Assembly: GCA_002730985.1 (NCBI GenBank)
Contig: PCBP01000079.1
Location: 1 to 17,257, forward strand
DNA from: Flavobacteriales bacterium
GTDB taxonomy: Bacteria > Bacteroidota > Bacteroidia > Flavobacteriales > BACL11
Reading direction: 5' to 3'
Length of the DNA stretch: 17,257 bases
Part shown: positions 1-7,150 of the stretch, in pieces
How the letters are laid out: each line of letters begins with the position of its first letter
How positions within the stretch are numbered: position 1 is the stretch's first letter
Translations under genes and position numbers: made by a program
Notes under the pieces: model-generated
Seen by the model: only the letters and a program-made list of their open reading frames with translations
Databases searched by the model: none
Told to the model about the DNA's origin: nothing

Positions 1-164
1 CTCCAAATACTGCACACACTACAAATCCGGTTCCTTGTTTTGCGATTAATACAGGATTTAATAAAATAGAAAATGGGAAATTAGCGGATATTGCCCCTAC
101 CATATTGCAAATAATGGACGTTAAAATCCCAAATGAAATGACAGGAAACAGTTTAATAAGATAA
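1..164 (+). CDS. gpmI: 2,3-bisphosphoglycerate-independent phosphoglycerate mutase, C-terminal fragment (5' end outside window)
   Basis: Only the last 53 or so codons are present; the frame begins with the codon at position 3 and stops at TAA 162-164. The visible peptide contains TAHTTNPVP, then GKLADIAPTILQIMD and a terminal EMTGNSLIR, which is the standard C-terminal signature of the cofactor-independent phosphoglycerate mutase (3-phosphoglycerate to 2-phosphoglycerate, cytosolic glycolysis). The His of TAHTTNPVP (codon 15-17) probably corresponds to a conserved metal ligand of the phosphatase domain; this is from family knowledge. The next gene starts 3 nt after the stop, so gpmI is the upstream member of a tightly spaced operon. 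The identification is confident despite the short length because this tail is highly conserved. Confidence 0.9.
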   Translation, partial: PNTAHTTNPVPCFAINTGFNKIENGKLADIAPTILQIMDVKIPNEMTGNSLIR

Positions 165-167
165 GAA

Positions 168-1553
168 ATGGAACAAATAAAAAATTACATAAACGACAAT
201 AAAAATAGATTTATTAATGAGTTAGTTGATCTTTTAAAAATACCTTCAATTTCTGCAGATCCGGCTTACAAGCAAGATGTGCTTAATTGTGCTGATGAAG
301 TGGCAAAATCCATGAAGAATGCAGGCGCAGAGAAAATTGAAATTTGCAAAACAAATGGCTATCCAATTGTGTATGGAGAGAAAATAGTAGATACTGATTT
401 GCCAACTGTTTTGATATATGGACATTATGATGTGCAGCCTGCCGACCCTTTAGAACTATGGGAAAGCGGACCGTTTGATCCTGTTATTAAAAAGACGGAC
501 ATACATCCTGAAGGAGCTATTTTTGCTAGAGGGGCTTGTGATGATAAAGGACAGTTTTATATGCATATAAAGGCTTTTGAACTTATGATCAATACAGCTA
601 CATTGCCATGTAATATTAAATTTATGATTGAAGGGGAAGAAGAAGTAGGGTCAGAAAATCTAGGGGTTTTTGTAAAAGATAATAAAGAAAGATTAAAATG
701 CGATGCAATACTAATTTCAGATACAGGAATCATTGCAAATGATACGCCATCTATTACAACAGGGTTGAAGGGGCTTAGTTATCTTGAGGTGGAAGTTACT
801 GGTCCTAATCGTGATCTGCATTCAGGATTATATGGAGGGGCAGTTGCAAACCCAATTAATATTCTGTGTGAGATGATATCAAAAATGAAAGATGAAAATA
901 ATCATATTACTATCCCCGGCTTCTATGATAATGTAATGGAGTTGTCAACTGAAGAAAGAGTAGAAATGGCTAGAGCACCTTTTTCATTGGATAAATATAA
1001 GAAGGAGTTAGATCTTCCTGATATTCATGGAGAAGAAGGATATACTACTATGGAGCGAACTGGGATTCGACCGACATTAGATGTAAATGGAATTTGGGGA
1101 GGATATACTGGCGAGGGGGCAAAAACTGTAATCCCTTCAAAAGCATATGCAAAGATTTCTATGCGCTTAGTTCCTAAACAAAGTGATGAAGAAATAACAG
1201 AGTTATTTTCCGATTACTTTTCAAGTATAGCTCCAAATTCAGTAAAAGTTAAAGTTACTCCTCATCACGGAGGAGAACCTTATGTTTCCCCAACTGATAT
1301 TCCAGCTTATTTGGCCGCAAGTAAAGCAATGGAAACTACTTATGGCAAAAAACCAGTTCCTGTGAAGAGTGGAGGATCTATACCGATTGTTGCACTTTTC
1401 GAAAAAGAATTAGGGGTAAAATCTATACTACTTGGTTTTGGTTTGGATTCAGATGCTATTCACTCCCCTAATGAGCATTATGGAATTTTCAATTATTTAA
1501 AGGGCATAGAGACAATACCGTATTTTTTTGAGTATTATGCAAAGTCTCGTTAA
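168..1553 (+). CDS. M20-family dipeptidase (carnosinase/CNDP-like metallopeptidase)
   Basis: A complete 461-residue protein, usual length for the M20 dipeptidase group, with no signal peptide, so cytosolic. The two-zinc active site is visible in order: YGHYDVQPAD (H86, D88), RGACDDKGQ (D125/D126), the catalytic EGEEEVGS (E158, E159), ISDTG (D185) and the C-terminal AIHSPNEH (H432). The dimerisation lid lies between about residues 200 and 355, including DLHSGLYGGAVANP. It should hydrolyse dipeptides or short peptides; the sequence does not define the specificity, so no gene symbol is given. ATG 168 lies 3 nt after the gpmI stop and 1 codon-length gap precedes the next gene, so translation is probably coupled. 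A DapE/ArgE-like deacylase is the alternative, but the extended xxDVQPA and DDKGQ motifs favour a dipeptidase. Confidence 0.9.
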   Translation: MEQIKNYINDNKNRFINELVDLLKIPSISADPAYKQDVLNCADEVAKSMKNAGAEKIEICKTNGYPIVYGEKIVDTDLPTVLIYGHYDVQPADPLELWESGPFDPVIKKTDIHPEGAIFARGACDDKGQFYMHIKAFELMINTATLPCNIKFMIEGEEEVGSENLGVFVKDNKERLKCDAILISDTGIIANDTPSITTGLKGLSYLEVEVTGPNRDLHSGLYGGAVANPINILCEMISKMKDENNHITIPGFYDNVMELSTEERVEMARAPFSLDKYKKELDLPDIHGEEGYTTMERTGIRPTLDVNGIWGGYTGEGAKTVIPSKAYAKISMRLVPKQSDEEITELFSDYFSSIAPNSVKVKVTPHHGGEPYVSPTDIPAYLAASKAMETTYGKKPVPVKSGGSIPIVALFEKELGVKSILLGFGLDSDAIHSPNEHYGIFNYLKGIETIPYFFEYYAKSR

Positions 1554-1556
1554 AAA

Positions 1557-3659
1557 ATGAATAGGCCTAATGTTTTAGCATTATTATTGATTTTAACAAT
1601 TAGTTGCAATAGTCAAGAAAAAGAAAAAAAAGTGATTAAACAACACAAATATACAAATGCTTTAGTTTCCGAAACTAGCCCTTATTTACTTCAGCATGCT
1701 CATAATCCTGTTCATTGGTATCCATGGAGTGAAGTAGCTCTAGAAAAAGCACAGAAAGAAAATAAATTATTACTTATTAGCATTGGTTATTCCGCTTGTC
1801 ATTGGTGTCATGTTATGGAACACGAAAGTTTTGAAGACTCTACAGTTGCTAAAATAATGAATGATAATTTTATTTGTATAAAAGTAGACAGGGAAGAGCG
1901 GCCAGATATAGATCAGTTGTACATGACAGCTGTGCAATTGATGAATCAAAGAGGTGGATGGCCTCTTAATTGCGTAGCATTACCTAATGGAAAACCTTTT
2001 TGGGGAGGCACTTATTTCAGAAAAGAAGATTGGAAGAAAGAAATTTTGGGCCTTGCAAGCATATATAAAAAAGATCCAAATAGAGTTATTGAGTTTGCAG
2101 ATAGACTTACTTTAGGGATTCAGCAAGTGGAAAATCTTGGAATGAATATGCAAGAGGCAGATTTTACATGGCAGGATTTAGATAATATGGTTGACGCTTG
2201 GGTTGAACGTTTTGACAATAGAGAAGGAGGAAGTGATGGCGCTCCAAAATTCCCTATGCCAAATACATATAGTTTTTTATTAAAGTATGCGCATTTAGTT
2301 AAAAACACTGATATATTGGATCATATTGAACTCACATTAGATAAAATGGCTTTTGGAGGAATTTACGATCAAATTGGAGGGGGATTTGCACGTTACTCAG
2401 TAGATAACTCTTGGAAAGTTCCTCATTTTGAAAAAATGCTTTATGATAATGCTCAGATGGTTAGTTTATATTCTGAAGCGTATTTAAAATTTAGAAATCC
2501 ATTGTATAAGGAGATAGTTTTTGAAACATTGGAATTTGTTCAGCGAGAGCTAATGGGAAAGAATGGAGCATTTTATTCGGCCTTGGATGCCGATAGCGAA
2601 GGAGAGGAAGGAAAATTTTATGTATGGAACAAAGCCGAGCTTAAATTATGTCTTGGTGAAGATTTTGAAATATTCAAAGATTACTATAATATAAACAAAA
2701 AAGGTCTATGGGAGCACGGGAACTATATTTTACTTAAAAAGAAGACTAAAAAACAAATTTCTAAAAAGCATACTGTTTCTTTTTCTGGTTTGGAAGATAA
2801 AATTAAAGCATGGAAAAAAATCTTAATGAAACAAAGAGATAAGCGTATTCGTCCAGGACTGGACGACAAATCATTATCTTCTTGGAATGGGCTTATGCTG
2901 AAAGGTTATATAGATGCATATATGGTTTTTGGAGAGGAGAAGCATTTAGCTGTAGCATTGCAGAATGCTAACTTCATAGTTAATACACAAATGCAAAATG
3001 ACGGGAAGTTATGGCACTCTTATAAAGATGGACGTTCAACTATTAATGCTTATTTGGAAGACTATGCCCTTTTAAGCTCTGCATTTATTCGTCTTTATGA
3101 AGCTACTTTTGATGAAATATGGTTAAGAAGATCAGAGCAACTAGTTTCGTATTCTTTAGAAAACTTTTATGATAACAATTCCGGGATGTTCTATTTTACT
3201 TCTAAGTTAGATCCAGCATTGGTTGCCCGAAAAATGGAAATTAACGATAATGTAATTCCAGCTTCTAACTCTGTAATGGCAAACGTTTTGTATGATTTAG
3301 GGACTCTTTTAGATAAGGATAATTATAAGCAAAGAGCTATTATTATAGCAAATAATGTAAGGCCAGATATGCAAAAATATGCTTCTGCTGGATATGCTAA
3401 TTATGGTAATTTGATATTGAAAGAAATTAATCCTTATTATGAGGTAGCTGTTGTAGGTAAAGATGCTCATACTAAAGCCATGGAGTTGAATCAGACATAT
3501 ATTCCAAATAAATTATTGCTTGGCACTTCTCAAAGTAGTGAAATGGAGCTTTTGCAAAAAAAATACATACAAGGCAGTACTATGATTTATGTTTGTGAGC
3601 ATAAAGTATGTCAGATGCCAACTAGTAATATAATGAAGGCACAAAAACTAATGAAATAA
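1557..3659 (+). CDS. DUF255/YyaL-type thioredoxin-domain protein, predicted lipoprotein
   Basis: A complete 700-residue protein of the DUF255 (YyaL, SSP411/spermatogenesis-associated protein 20-like) family. The thioredoxin-like domain covers about residues 33-190 and holds the hallmark [12 protein letters not shown], with a redox-type C81-x-x-C84. The rest (about 200-690) matches the alpha/alpha-barrel part of the family, with [25 protein letters not shown] and [12 protein letters not shown] as conserved blocks. The N-terminus is hydrophobic and ends [13 protein letters not shown], which resembles a Bacteroidota lipoprotein signal with lipidation at C17; the residue three before the Cys is Thr rather than the usual Leu, so the lipobox is imperfect. 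The molecular function of the family is not settled. The gene lies 3 nt after the dipeptidase stop and its own stop shares an A with the next start (TAATG). Confidence 0.88.
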   Translation: MNRPNVLALLLILTISCNSQEKEKKVIKQHKYTNALVSETSPYLLQHAHNPVHWYPWSEVALEKAQKENKLLLISIGYSACHWCHVMEHESFEDSTVAKIMNDNFICIKVDREERPDIDQLYMTAVQLMNQRGGWPLNCVALPNGKPFWGGTYFRKEDWKKEILGLASIYKKDPNRVIEFADRLTLGIQQVENLGMNMQEADFTWQDLDNMVDAWVERFDNREGGSDGAPKFPMPNTYSFLLKYAHLVKNTDILDHIELTLDKMAFGGIYDQIGGGFARYSVDNSWKVPHFEKMLYDNAQMVSLYSEAYLKFRNPLYKEIVFETLEFVQRELMGKNGAFYSALDADSEGEEGKFYVWNKAELKLCLGEDFEIFKDYYNINKKGLWEHGNYILLKKKTKKQISKKHTVSFSGLEDKIKAWKKILMKQRDKRIRPGLDDKSLSSWNGLMLKGYIDAYMVFGEEKHLAVALQNANFIVNTQMQNDGKLWHSYKDGRSTINAYLEDYALLSSAFIRLYEATFDEIWLRRSEQLVSYSLENFYDNNSGMFYFTSKLDPALVARKMEINDNVIPASNSVMANVLYDLGTLLDKDNYKQRAIIIANNVRPDMQKYASAGYANYGNLILKEINPYYEVAVVGKDAHTKAMELNQTYIPNKLLLGTSQSSEMELLQKKYIQGSTMIYVCEHKVCQMPTSNIMKAQKLMK

Positions 3660-4108
3660 TGAGTCATCTATTTGAAGAAAAGCAGAAGTTTACACAATGG
3701 TGGGTATGGTCACTCTTATTATTGCCAATTATTATAACTGCGTCATTTTCTTTGCCTCCTAATTCAGGCCCGGGTGTAATTATAGCACTTGCAATCCCAT
3801 TGTTGTTTTATTTTTTTGAACTAAGAGTACAAGTAAATGAACAAGGGTTGAATTATCAATTCTTCCCAATTCATTTTAGATCATATAGAATTAAAAAGAG
3901 TGACATAGAGAAAATAGAAGCTTTAAAGTACAAGCCATTAGGTGATTATGGTGGCTGGGGTATTCGATATGGGTTTAAGGGGAAATGTTATAATGTAAAA
4001 GGTGATTTAGGCGTTAAAGTTTTTTTAAAAAACGGATCATATATTTTATTTGGGAGTCAAAGGCATAAAGAATTAGAAAAGAGTTTGCAAAAAATTATTG
4101 AACAATAA
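3659..4108 (+). CDS. Small membrane protein with two N-terminal helices and a PH-like cytosolic tail
   Basis: A 149-residue protein of unknown function. Two hydrophobic segments are clear, about residues 14-31 and 37-53, separated by a short Pro/Gly/Ser turn. The remaining 95 residues are polar and predicted beta-rich, with a conserved-looking block YKPLGDYGGWGIRYG (91-105) and a final amphipathic helix. This layout, two helices followed by a beta-strand domain ending in a helix, resembles bacterial PH-domain membrane proteins (the inference rests on layout and the RIKKSDIEKIEA/GWGIR/KVFLKNG pattern, not on a search). The ATG overlaps the stop of the previous gene by one base, so it is translationally coupled to it. 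Its 3' end overlaps tyrS by 14 nt on the opposite strand. It could equally belong to an unnamed conserved domain family. Confidence 0.8.
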   Translation: MSHLFEEKQKFTQWWVWSLLLLPIIITASFSLPPNSGPGVIIALAIPLLFYFFELRVQVNEQGLNYQFFPIHFRSYRIKKSDIEKIEALKYKPLGDYGGWGIRYGFKGKCYNVKGDLGVKVFLKNGSYILFGSQRHKELEKSLQKIIEQ

Positions 4109-4110
4109 TT
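4093..4110 (-). terminator. Palindrome at convergent stops, probable tyrS terminator
   Basis: AATTATTG (4093-4100), AA, CAATAATT (4103-4110) forms an 18-bp dyad with an 8-bp arm. Read on the minus strand it is followed at once by a run of T (complement of 4089-4094), giving a hairpin plus U-tract layout for tyrS. The plus strand lacks a T-run directly after it, though T-rich sequence follows at 4122-4136. The stem is AT-rich and the loop tight, so it is a weak terminator candidate. Confidence 0.4.
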
Positions 4111-5363
4111 AAGAAATAGTTCTTTTTGCCTTTTTGTACTAGTATATATTTTTCGTTTAATAAGTTGTCTTTTGACAATTGGAAATCTTCCGTAATTTTT
4201 TCTTTATTTATACTTATAGCATTTGAGGATATCATTCTTCGTGCACTTCCTTTAGATTCAAAGATTCGAGTTTTTTCAGCAAGGACATCCAAGATGTCAG
4301 AGTTTAAATGTGCTTTTTTTATGTTAAATTTCGGAACTCCATCAAAAACAGCAAGGAAAGTATCTTCATCTAAACATTGTAAGTCATTAGCCGTAGAATT
4401 GCCAAATAAAATATTAGATGCCTTTAGTGCCATTTCTAAATCTTTTTTCCCATGCACTCTTGTAGTCACTTCCTTTGCAATTGTTTTTTGTAATAATCTT
4501 AAATGAGGACTTTCTTTATGATTTAAAATCAACTCTTTAATTTCATCTTCAGATAAAAGTGTGAAAATCTTAATATAATTTTTAGAATCTTCATCAGAAG
4601 AATTTAACCAAAACTGATAAAATTTATAAGGAGAGGTTTTTGCCTTATCTAGCCAGATATTCCCACTTTCTGTTTTCCCAAATTTTCCTCCGTCTGCTTT
4701 TTCAATAAGAGGAGTAGTCACAGCAAATGCTTTTCCTTCACCTTTTCTCCTAATAAGTTCAGTCCCACTTACAATGTTTCCCCATTGATCAGAACCTCCT
4801 AACTGGACTTTACAATTTTTATTTTTCCAGAGCCAGTAAAAATCATACCCCTGTACTAATTGATATGAGAACTCTGTAAAGCTCATGCCTGTTTCTAATC
4901 TATTTTTTACTGAATCTTTAGCCATCATATAATTTATGGACATATGCTTTCCTATATCACGTATAAAATCTAAAAAAGAAAACTCTTTAAGCCAAGTATA
5001 ATTATTTACTATCTCTGCCGAGGCTTCCCCACAATTAAAATCCAAGAATTTCTTCAATTGTTTTGTTAAAGAGGTTATGTTATGCTCTAATGTTTTCTCA
5101 CCTAGTAAATTGCGCTCTTTATTTTTTCCTGAAGGGTCTCCTACCATTCCAGTAGCTCCGCCAACTAAAGCAAAGGGTTTATGCCCACATCTTTGTAGGT
5201 GCACTAAAATCATAATTTGAACTAAGCTCCCAATATGCAAGGAATCTGCTGTTGGATCAAATCCAATATAAGCAGCAGTCATTTCTTTCTCAAACTGCTC
5301 CTCTGTACCTGGAACGATATCGTGTATCATCCCTCGCCATTTTAATTCTTTTATAAAGTCCAC
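4095..5363 (-). CDS. tyrS: Tyrosyl-tRNA synthetase
   Basis: A complete 422-residue class I synthetase that charges tRNA-Tyr in the cytosol. The N-terminal Rossmann domain carries AAYIGFDPTADSLHIGS with the tyrosine-contacting Y32 and the HIGH-type motif HIGS (43-46), then YQLVQGYDF (167-175), QLGGSDQWGNI (187-197) and the KMSKS-type loop KFGKT (227-231). The C-terminal region ends with an S4 RNA-binding domain (about 360-422; SKGSARRMISSNAISINKE). The start is GTG (complement of 5361-5363): an in-frame TAA lies two codons upstream, and the next Met is residue 12, which would cut the conserved ELKWRGM block, so GTG is the best choice. It overlaps the converging membrane-protein gene by 14 nt and is transcribed divergently from the SDR. 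Confidence 0.97.
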   Translation of the reverse strand: MDFIKELKWRGMIHDIVPGTEEQFEKEMTAAYIGFDPTADSLHIGSLVQIMILVHLQRCGHKPFALVGGATGMVGDPSGKNKERNLLGEKTLEHNITSLTKQLKKFLDFNCGEASAEIVNNYTWLKEFSFLDFIRDIGKHMSINYMMAKDSVKNRLETGMSFTEFSYQLVQGYDFYWLWKNKNCKVQLGGSDQWGNIVSGTELIRRKGEGKAFAVTTPLIEKADGGKFGKTESGNIWLDKAKTSPYKFYQFWLNSSDEDSKNYIKIFTLLSEDEIKELILNHKESPHLRLLQKTIAKEVTTRVHGKKDLEMALKASNILFGNSTANDLQCLDEDTFLAVFDGVPKFNIKKAHLNSDILDVLAEKTRIFESKGSARRMISSNAISINKEKITEDFQLSKDNLLNEKYILVQKGKKNYFLIIVQ

Positions 5364-5379
5364 TCTAAATTATTTTTCT

Positions 5380-5387
5380 CAAAAATA
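5380..5387 (-). promoter_or_regulatory. Bacteroidota-type -7 promoter element for tyrS
   Basis: The plus strand reads CAAAAATA, that is TATTTTTG on the minus strand, a perfect match to the Bacteroidota -7 consensus TAnnTTTG. It lies 16 nt before the GTG start of tyrS, predicting a leader of roughly 10-13 nt. No clear TTG element is seen at the -33 position. Confidence 0.5.
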
Positions 5388-5439
5388 TATAAATTATTAA
5401 ATCTAAGCTATAACATATGCAGGCTAAATTCTAAACTAG

Positions 5440-5447
5440 TATCTTTG
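5440..5447 (+). promoter_or_regulatory. -7 promoter element for the SDR gene, predicted leaderless
   Basis: TATCTTTG matches TAnnTTTG exactly. Only 4 nt (CTAT) separate it from the ATG at 5452, so the expected transcription start falls at or within a base or two of the start codon. No -33 TTG is evident. Confidence 0.55.
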
Positions 5448-5451
5448 CTAT

Positions 5452-6456
5452 ATGATATTTGTTACTGGAGGGACTGGCTTAGTTGGCTCACACGTTTTAT
5501 TAAAATTAGCTCAGCAATCTAAAGAGTTTAAAGCCCTTAAAAGAGCATCCTCCTCTTTGGATGTTTGCAAAAGTATTTTCACCTATTATAAAGCAGATGA
5601 TCTCTTCAGTAAAATAAATTGGTTTGAAGGAGATATGAATGATATCCCCTCATTAGAAGAGGGAATGAAAGATTGCGACTTTATTTTACATTGCGCAGGT
5701 ATTGTTTCTTATTCTCCATCTGACATTCAACTTTTGAAGAAAGTAAACATTGAGGGCACTGCAAATGTGATGAATATTGCTTTAACTTCTGGTATAAAAA
5801 AGGTAGGTTTTGTGAGTTCAATTGCGGCCTTAGGGCGCAATTCTATTTCTGGGATAGTTGATGAAGAATGTCATTTTAAAGCTACAAAAATAGATAGTAA
5901 TTACGCTCTAAGTAAATATTTTTCTGAGCAAGAGGTGTGGCGTGCTTCTGGAGAAGGGTTGGATGTTGTAATTATAAACCCATCGGTTATTTTAGGCCCT
6001 GGTAATTGGGCAAAAGGGAGCTCTCAAATTTTTGAAAAAATTTATAACGGATTGAAATTTTATACCAATGGAAGCACAGGTTATGTTGATGTAGTTGATG
6101 TAGCAGAATCAGTAATTCAATTGTTATTCTCTGATATAAAAAATGAAAGATTCATTGTTAATGGGGCTAATCTTAAATATCGTGATTGTTTTGATAGGAT
6201 CGCTGTAGCTCTTGGAAAAACAAAAGCAACTATAAAAATCACTCCTTTTTTAAAGGAAATTATTTGGAGGATTGAAGCGATAAAGTTTCTAATTACAGGA
6301 AAACCCCCTCTTATCACAAAAGAAACTGCTAATAGTGCAATGACTAAGAGTTCTTTTTCTACGGATAAAATTCAAGCAAAAATTGGTTTTCAGTTTACTA
6401 ACATTGACGCTACAATTAATAAATATGCAAATTGGTTTATCTCTGATCAAGCTTAG
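5452..6456 (+). CDS. NAD(P)-dependent epimerase/dehydratase (extended SDR)
   Basis: A complete 334-residue extended short-chain dehydrogenase/reductase. The cofactor-binding motif TGGTGLVGS is at residues 5-13, an acidic/polar contact follows at GDMND (60-64), HCAGIVSYSP (80-89) matches the NNAG-type loop, VSSIAALG (121-128) supplies the catalytic Ser/Thr, and YALSK (Y151, K155) is the catalytic pair. The C-terminal third is the variable substrate domain (VINPSVILGPG at about 175-185 is the usual junction). It is a soluble oxidoreductase acting on a sugar nucleotide, steroid-like or flavonoid-like small molecule; the substrate cannot be read from the sequence. The start is fixed because the Rossmann strand begins at residue 2. 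It is divergent from tyrS (88 nt) and overlaps the 3' end of the DUF4296 gene by 20 nt. Confidence 0.9.
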   Translation: MIFVTGGTGLVGSHVLLKLAQQSKEFKALKRASSSLDVCKSIFTYYKADDLFSKINWFEGDMNDIPSLEEGMKDCDFILHCAGIVSYSPSDIQLLKKVNIEGTANVMNIALTSGIKKVGFVSSIAALGRNSISGIVDEECHFKATKIDSNYALSKYFSEQEVWRASGEGLDVVIINPSVILGPGNWAKGSSQIFEKIYNGLKFYTNGSTGYVDVVDVAESVIQLLFSDIKNERFIVNGANLKYRDCFDRIAVALGKTKATIKITPFLKEIIWRIEAIKFLITGKPPLITKETANSAMTKSSFSTDKIQAKIGFQFTNIDATINKYANWFISDQA

Positions 6457-6781
6457 ACTTTTCTTTTGTTAGTTGCTCCAATATATTTGTATACATTTCT
6501 TCTAATTTTTCAGGATCTTTAGAGTAGTAATCAATATTCTCTATAAAATTTTTTTTAGAAATTTTGTTTTTTTTGTAAATATCAAAATAGGTATTAGATA
6601 ATTTGATTTTAGCATTTTCTATATCTTGAATTTTATTTAACTCAAAGGATGCTTCTTCTAAATGAATTTCTTTTAAAACAGTTTCAAACGTTGTTTGCGG
6701 CAAGATATTCTTTGGTATTTTTTTCTCAGAGTTAGAACATGAGAATAATAAACAAGCTAGTATTAATAAATAAATTTTCAT
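6437..6781 (-). CDS. DUF4296-type lipoprotein
   Basis: A 114-residue protein with a short lipoprotein signal peptide, LILACLLFSC, lipidation predicted at C15 (lipobox L12-F13-S14-C15). The mature part is almost wholly charged and helical, about residues 25-108, with TFETVLKEIHLEEASFELN and a later YSKDPEKLEEMYTNILEQL block, the pattern I associate with the Bacteroidota-specific DUF4296 family. The function of the family is unknown. From memory, DUF4296 genes commonly lie next to pyrC and the polyprenol-phosphate mannosyltransferase in Flavobacteriia, and both are found nearby here, which supports the assignment. The gene has its own promoter element and converges on the SDR with a 20-nt overlap of coding sequence. 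Confidence 0.8.
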   Translation of the reverse strand: MKIYLLILACLLFSCSNSEKKIPKNILPQTTFETVLKEIHLEEASFELNKIQDIENAKIKLSNTYFDIYKKNKISKKNFIENIDYYSKDPEKLEEMYTNILEQLTKEKSKLDQR

Positions 6782-6785
6782 TTTT

Positions 6786-6793
6786 CAAAGATA
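6786..6793 (-). promoter_or_regulatory. -7 promoter element for the DUF4296 gene, predicted leaderless
   Basis: The plus strand reads CAAAGATA, that is TATCTTTG on the minus strand, identical to the element of the SDR gene. Exactly 4 nt (AAAA) separate it from the ATG at 6781, so transcription should start at or beside the start codon. Confidence 0.55.
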
Positions 6794-6817
6794 TTAGATT
6801 TACTATATTCATTTATG

Positions 6818-6825
6818 TATATTTG
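6818..6825 (+). promoter_or_regulatory. -7 promoter element for the repeat-bearing lipoprotein gene
   Basis: TATATTTG matches TAnnTTTG. It is 29 nt before the ATG at 6855, predicting a leader of roughly 25 nt. It lies back to back with the DUF4296 element in a 73-nt divergent intergenic region. Confidence 0.5.
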
Positions 6826-6854
6826 CGGTAGTTATTAACCAATCAAAATTTTTC

Positions 6855-7061
6855 ATGAAAAAATTAATGTATTTATTTGTTGCAGCTATCATGTTTGCTT
6901 TCACTGCCTGTGGAGGTGGAGAAACTGCAACGGAAGAAACTGCAACGGAAGAAACTGCAACGGAAGAAACTGCAACGGAAGAAGTTGCTGAAGATACTAC
7001 TGCTGCTGAAGAAGCAGAGGCTACTGAAGAAGCAGAGGCTACTGAAGAAGCTGCTGAATAA
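6855..7061 (+). CDS. Small Glu/Thr/Ala-rich repeat lipoprotein
   Basis: A 68-residue protein. Residues 1-18 are a lipoprotein signal peptide ending AFTAC with lipidation at C19, followed by a GGG spacer. The mature part is strongly acidic and made of short repeats, four copies of a five-residue E-T-A-T-E unit, then a V/D/T spacer and two copies of a six-residue E-E-A-E-A-T unit. The composition suggests an extended or helical acidic tether on a membrane surface with no catalytic domain; which membrane leaflet is unknown. The frame is supported by the signal peptide and by the related gene that follows at 7151, not by the +1 frame that also stays open through the repeats. It is followed by a strong terminator. 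I know of no characterised homologue; a similar low-complexity lipoprotein is common in Bacteroidota genomes. Confidence 0.78.
   Translation: MKKLMYLFVAAIMFAFTACGGGETATEETATEETATEETATEEVAEDTTAAEEAEATEEAEATEEAAE
6921..6980 (+). repeat. Tandem 15-bp repeat, four perfect copies
   Basis: Unit GAAACTGCAACGGAA at 6921-6935, 6936-6950, 6951-6965 and 6966-6980, with no mismatch. The unit is a multiple of three, so changes in copy number keep the reading frame. It codes for E-T-A-T-E. Confidence 0.95.
7008..7043 (+). repeat. Tandem 18-bp repeat, two perfect copies
   Basis: Unit GAAGAAGCAGAGGCTACT at 7008-7025 and 7026-7043, followed by a partial copy (GAAGAAGCTG, 7044 on). It codes for E-E-A-E-A-T and is also a multiple of three. 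Confidence 0.93.
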
Positions 7062-7087
7062 GCAACTCTCCTATCTTTAAGAAAATC

Positions 7088-7113
7088 AAAGACAACTTAG
7101 GTTGTCTTTTTTT
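7088..7113 (+). terminator. Rho-independent terminator of the repeat lipoprotein gene
   Basis: AAAGACAAC (7088-7096), loop TTAG, GTTGTCTTT (7101-7109) makes a perfect 9-bp stem, and the T-run continues to 7113. It starts 27 nt after the stop at 7061 and separates the two small lipoprotein genes into different transcripts unless there is read-through. Confidence 0.9.
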
Positions 7114-7150
7114 ATAGTTTAACTCATTTATAAATTAAATAAAAAAGAAA

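Noticed and set aside
4126-4506. 126-codon plus-strand open frame inside tyrS
   Set aside because: It is antisense to well-conserved tyrS sequence and shows no domain or leader of its own.
6877-7080. Open frame of 67 codons rich in K-L-Q-R-K repeats over the lipoprotein gene
   Set aside because: It exists only because the 15-bp repeat is open in more than one frame. The 6855 frame has a clear lipoprotein signal and a related neighbour, so this one is a shadow.
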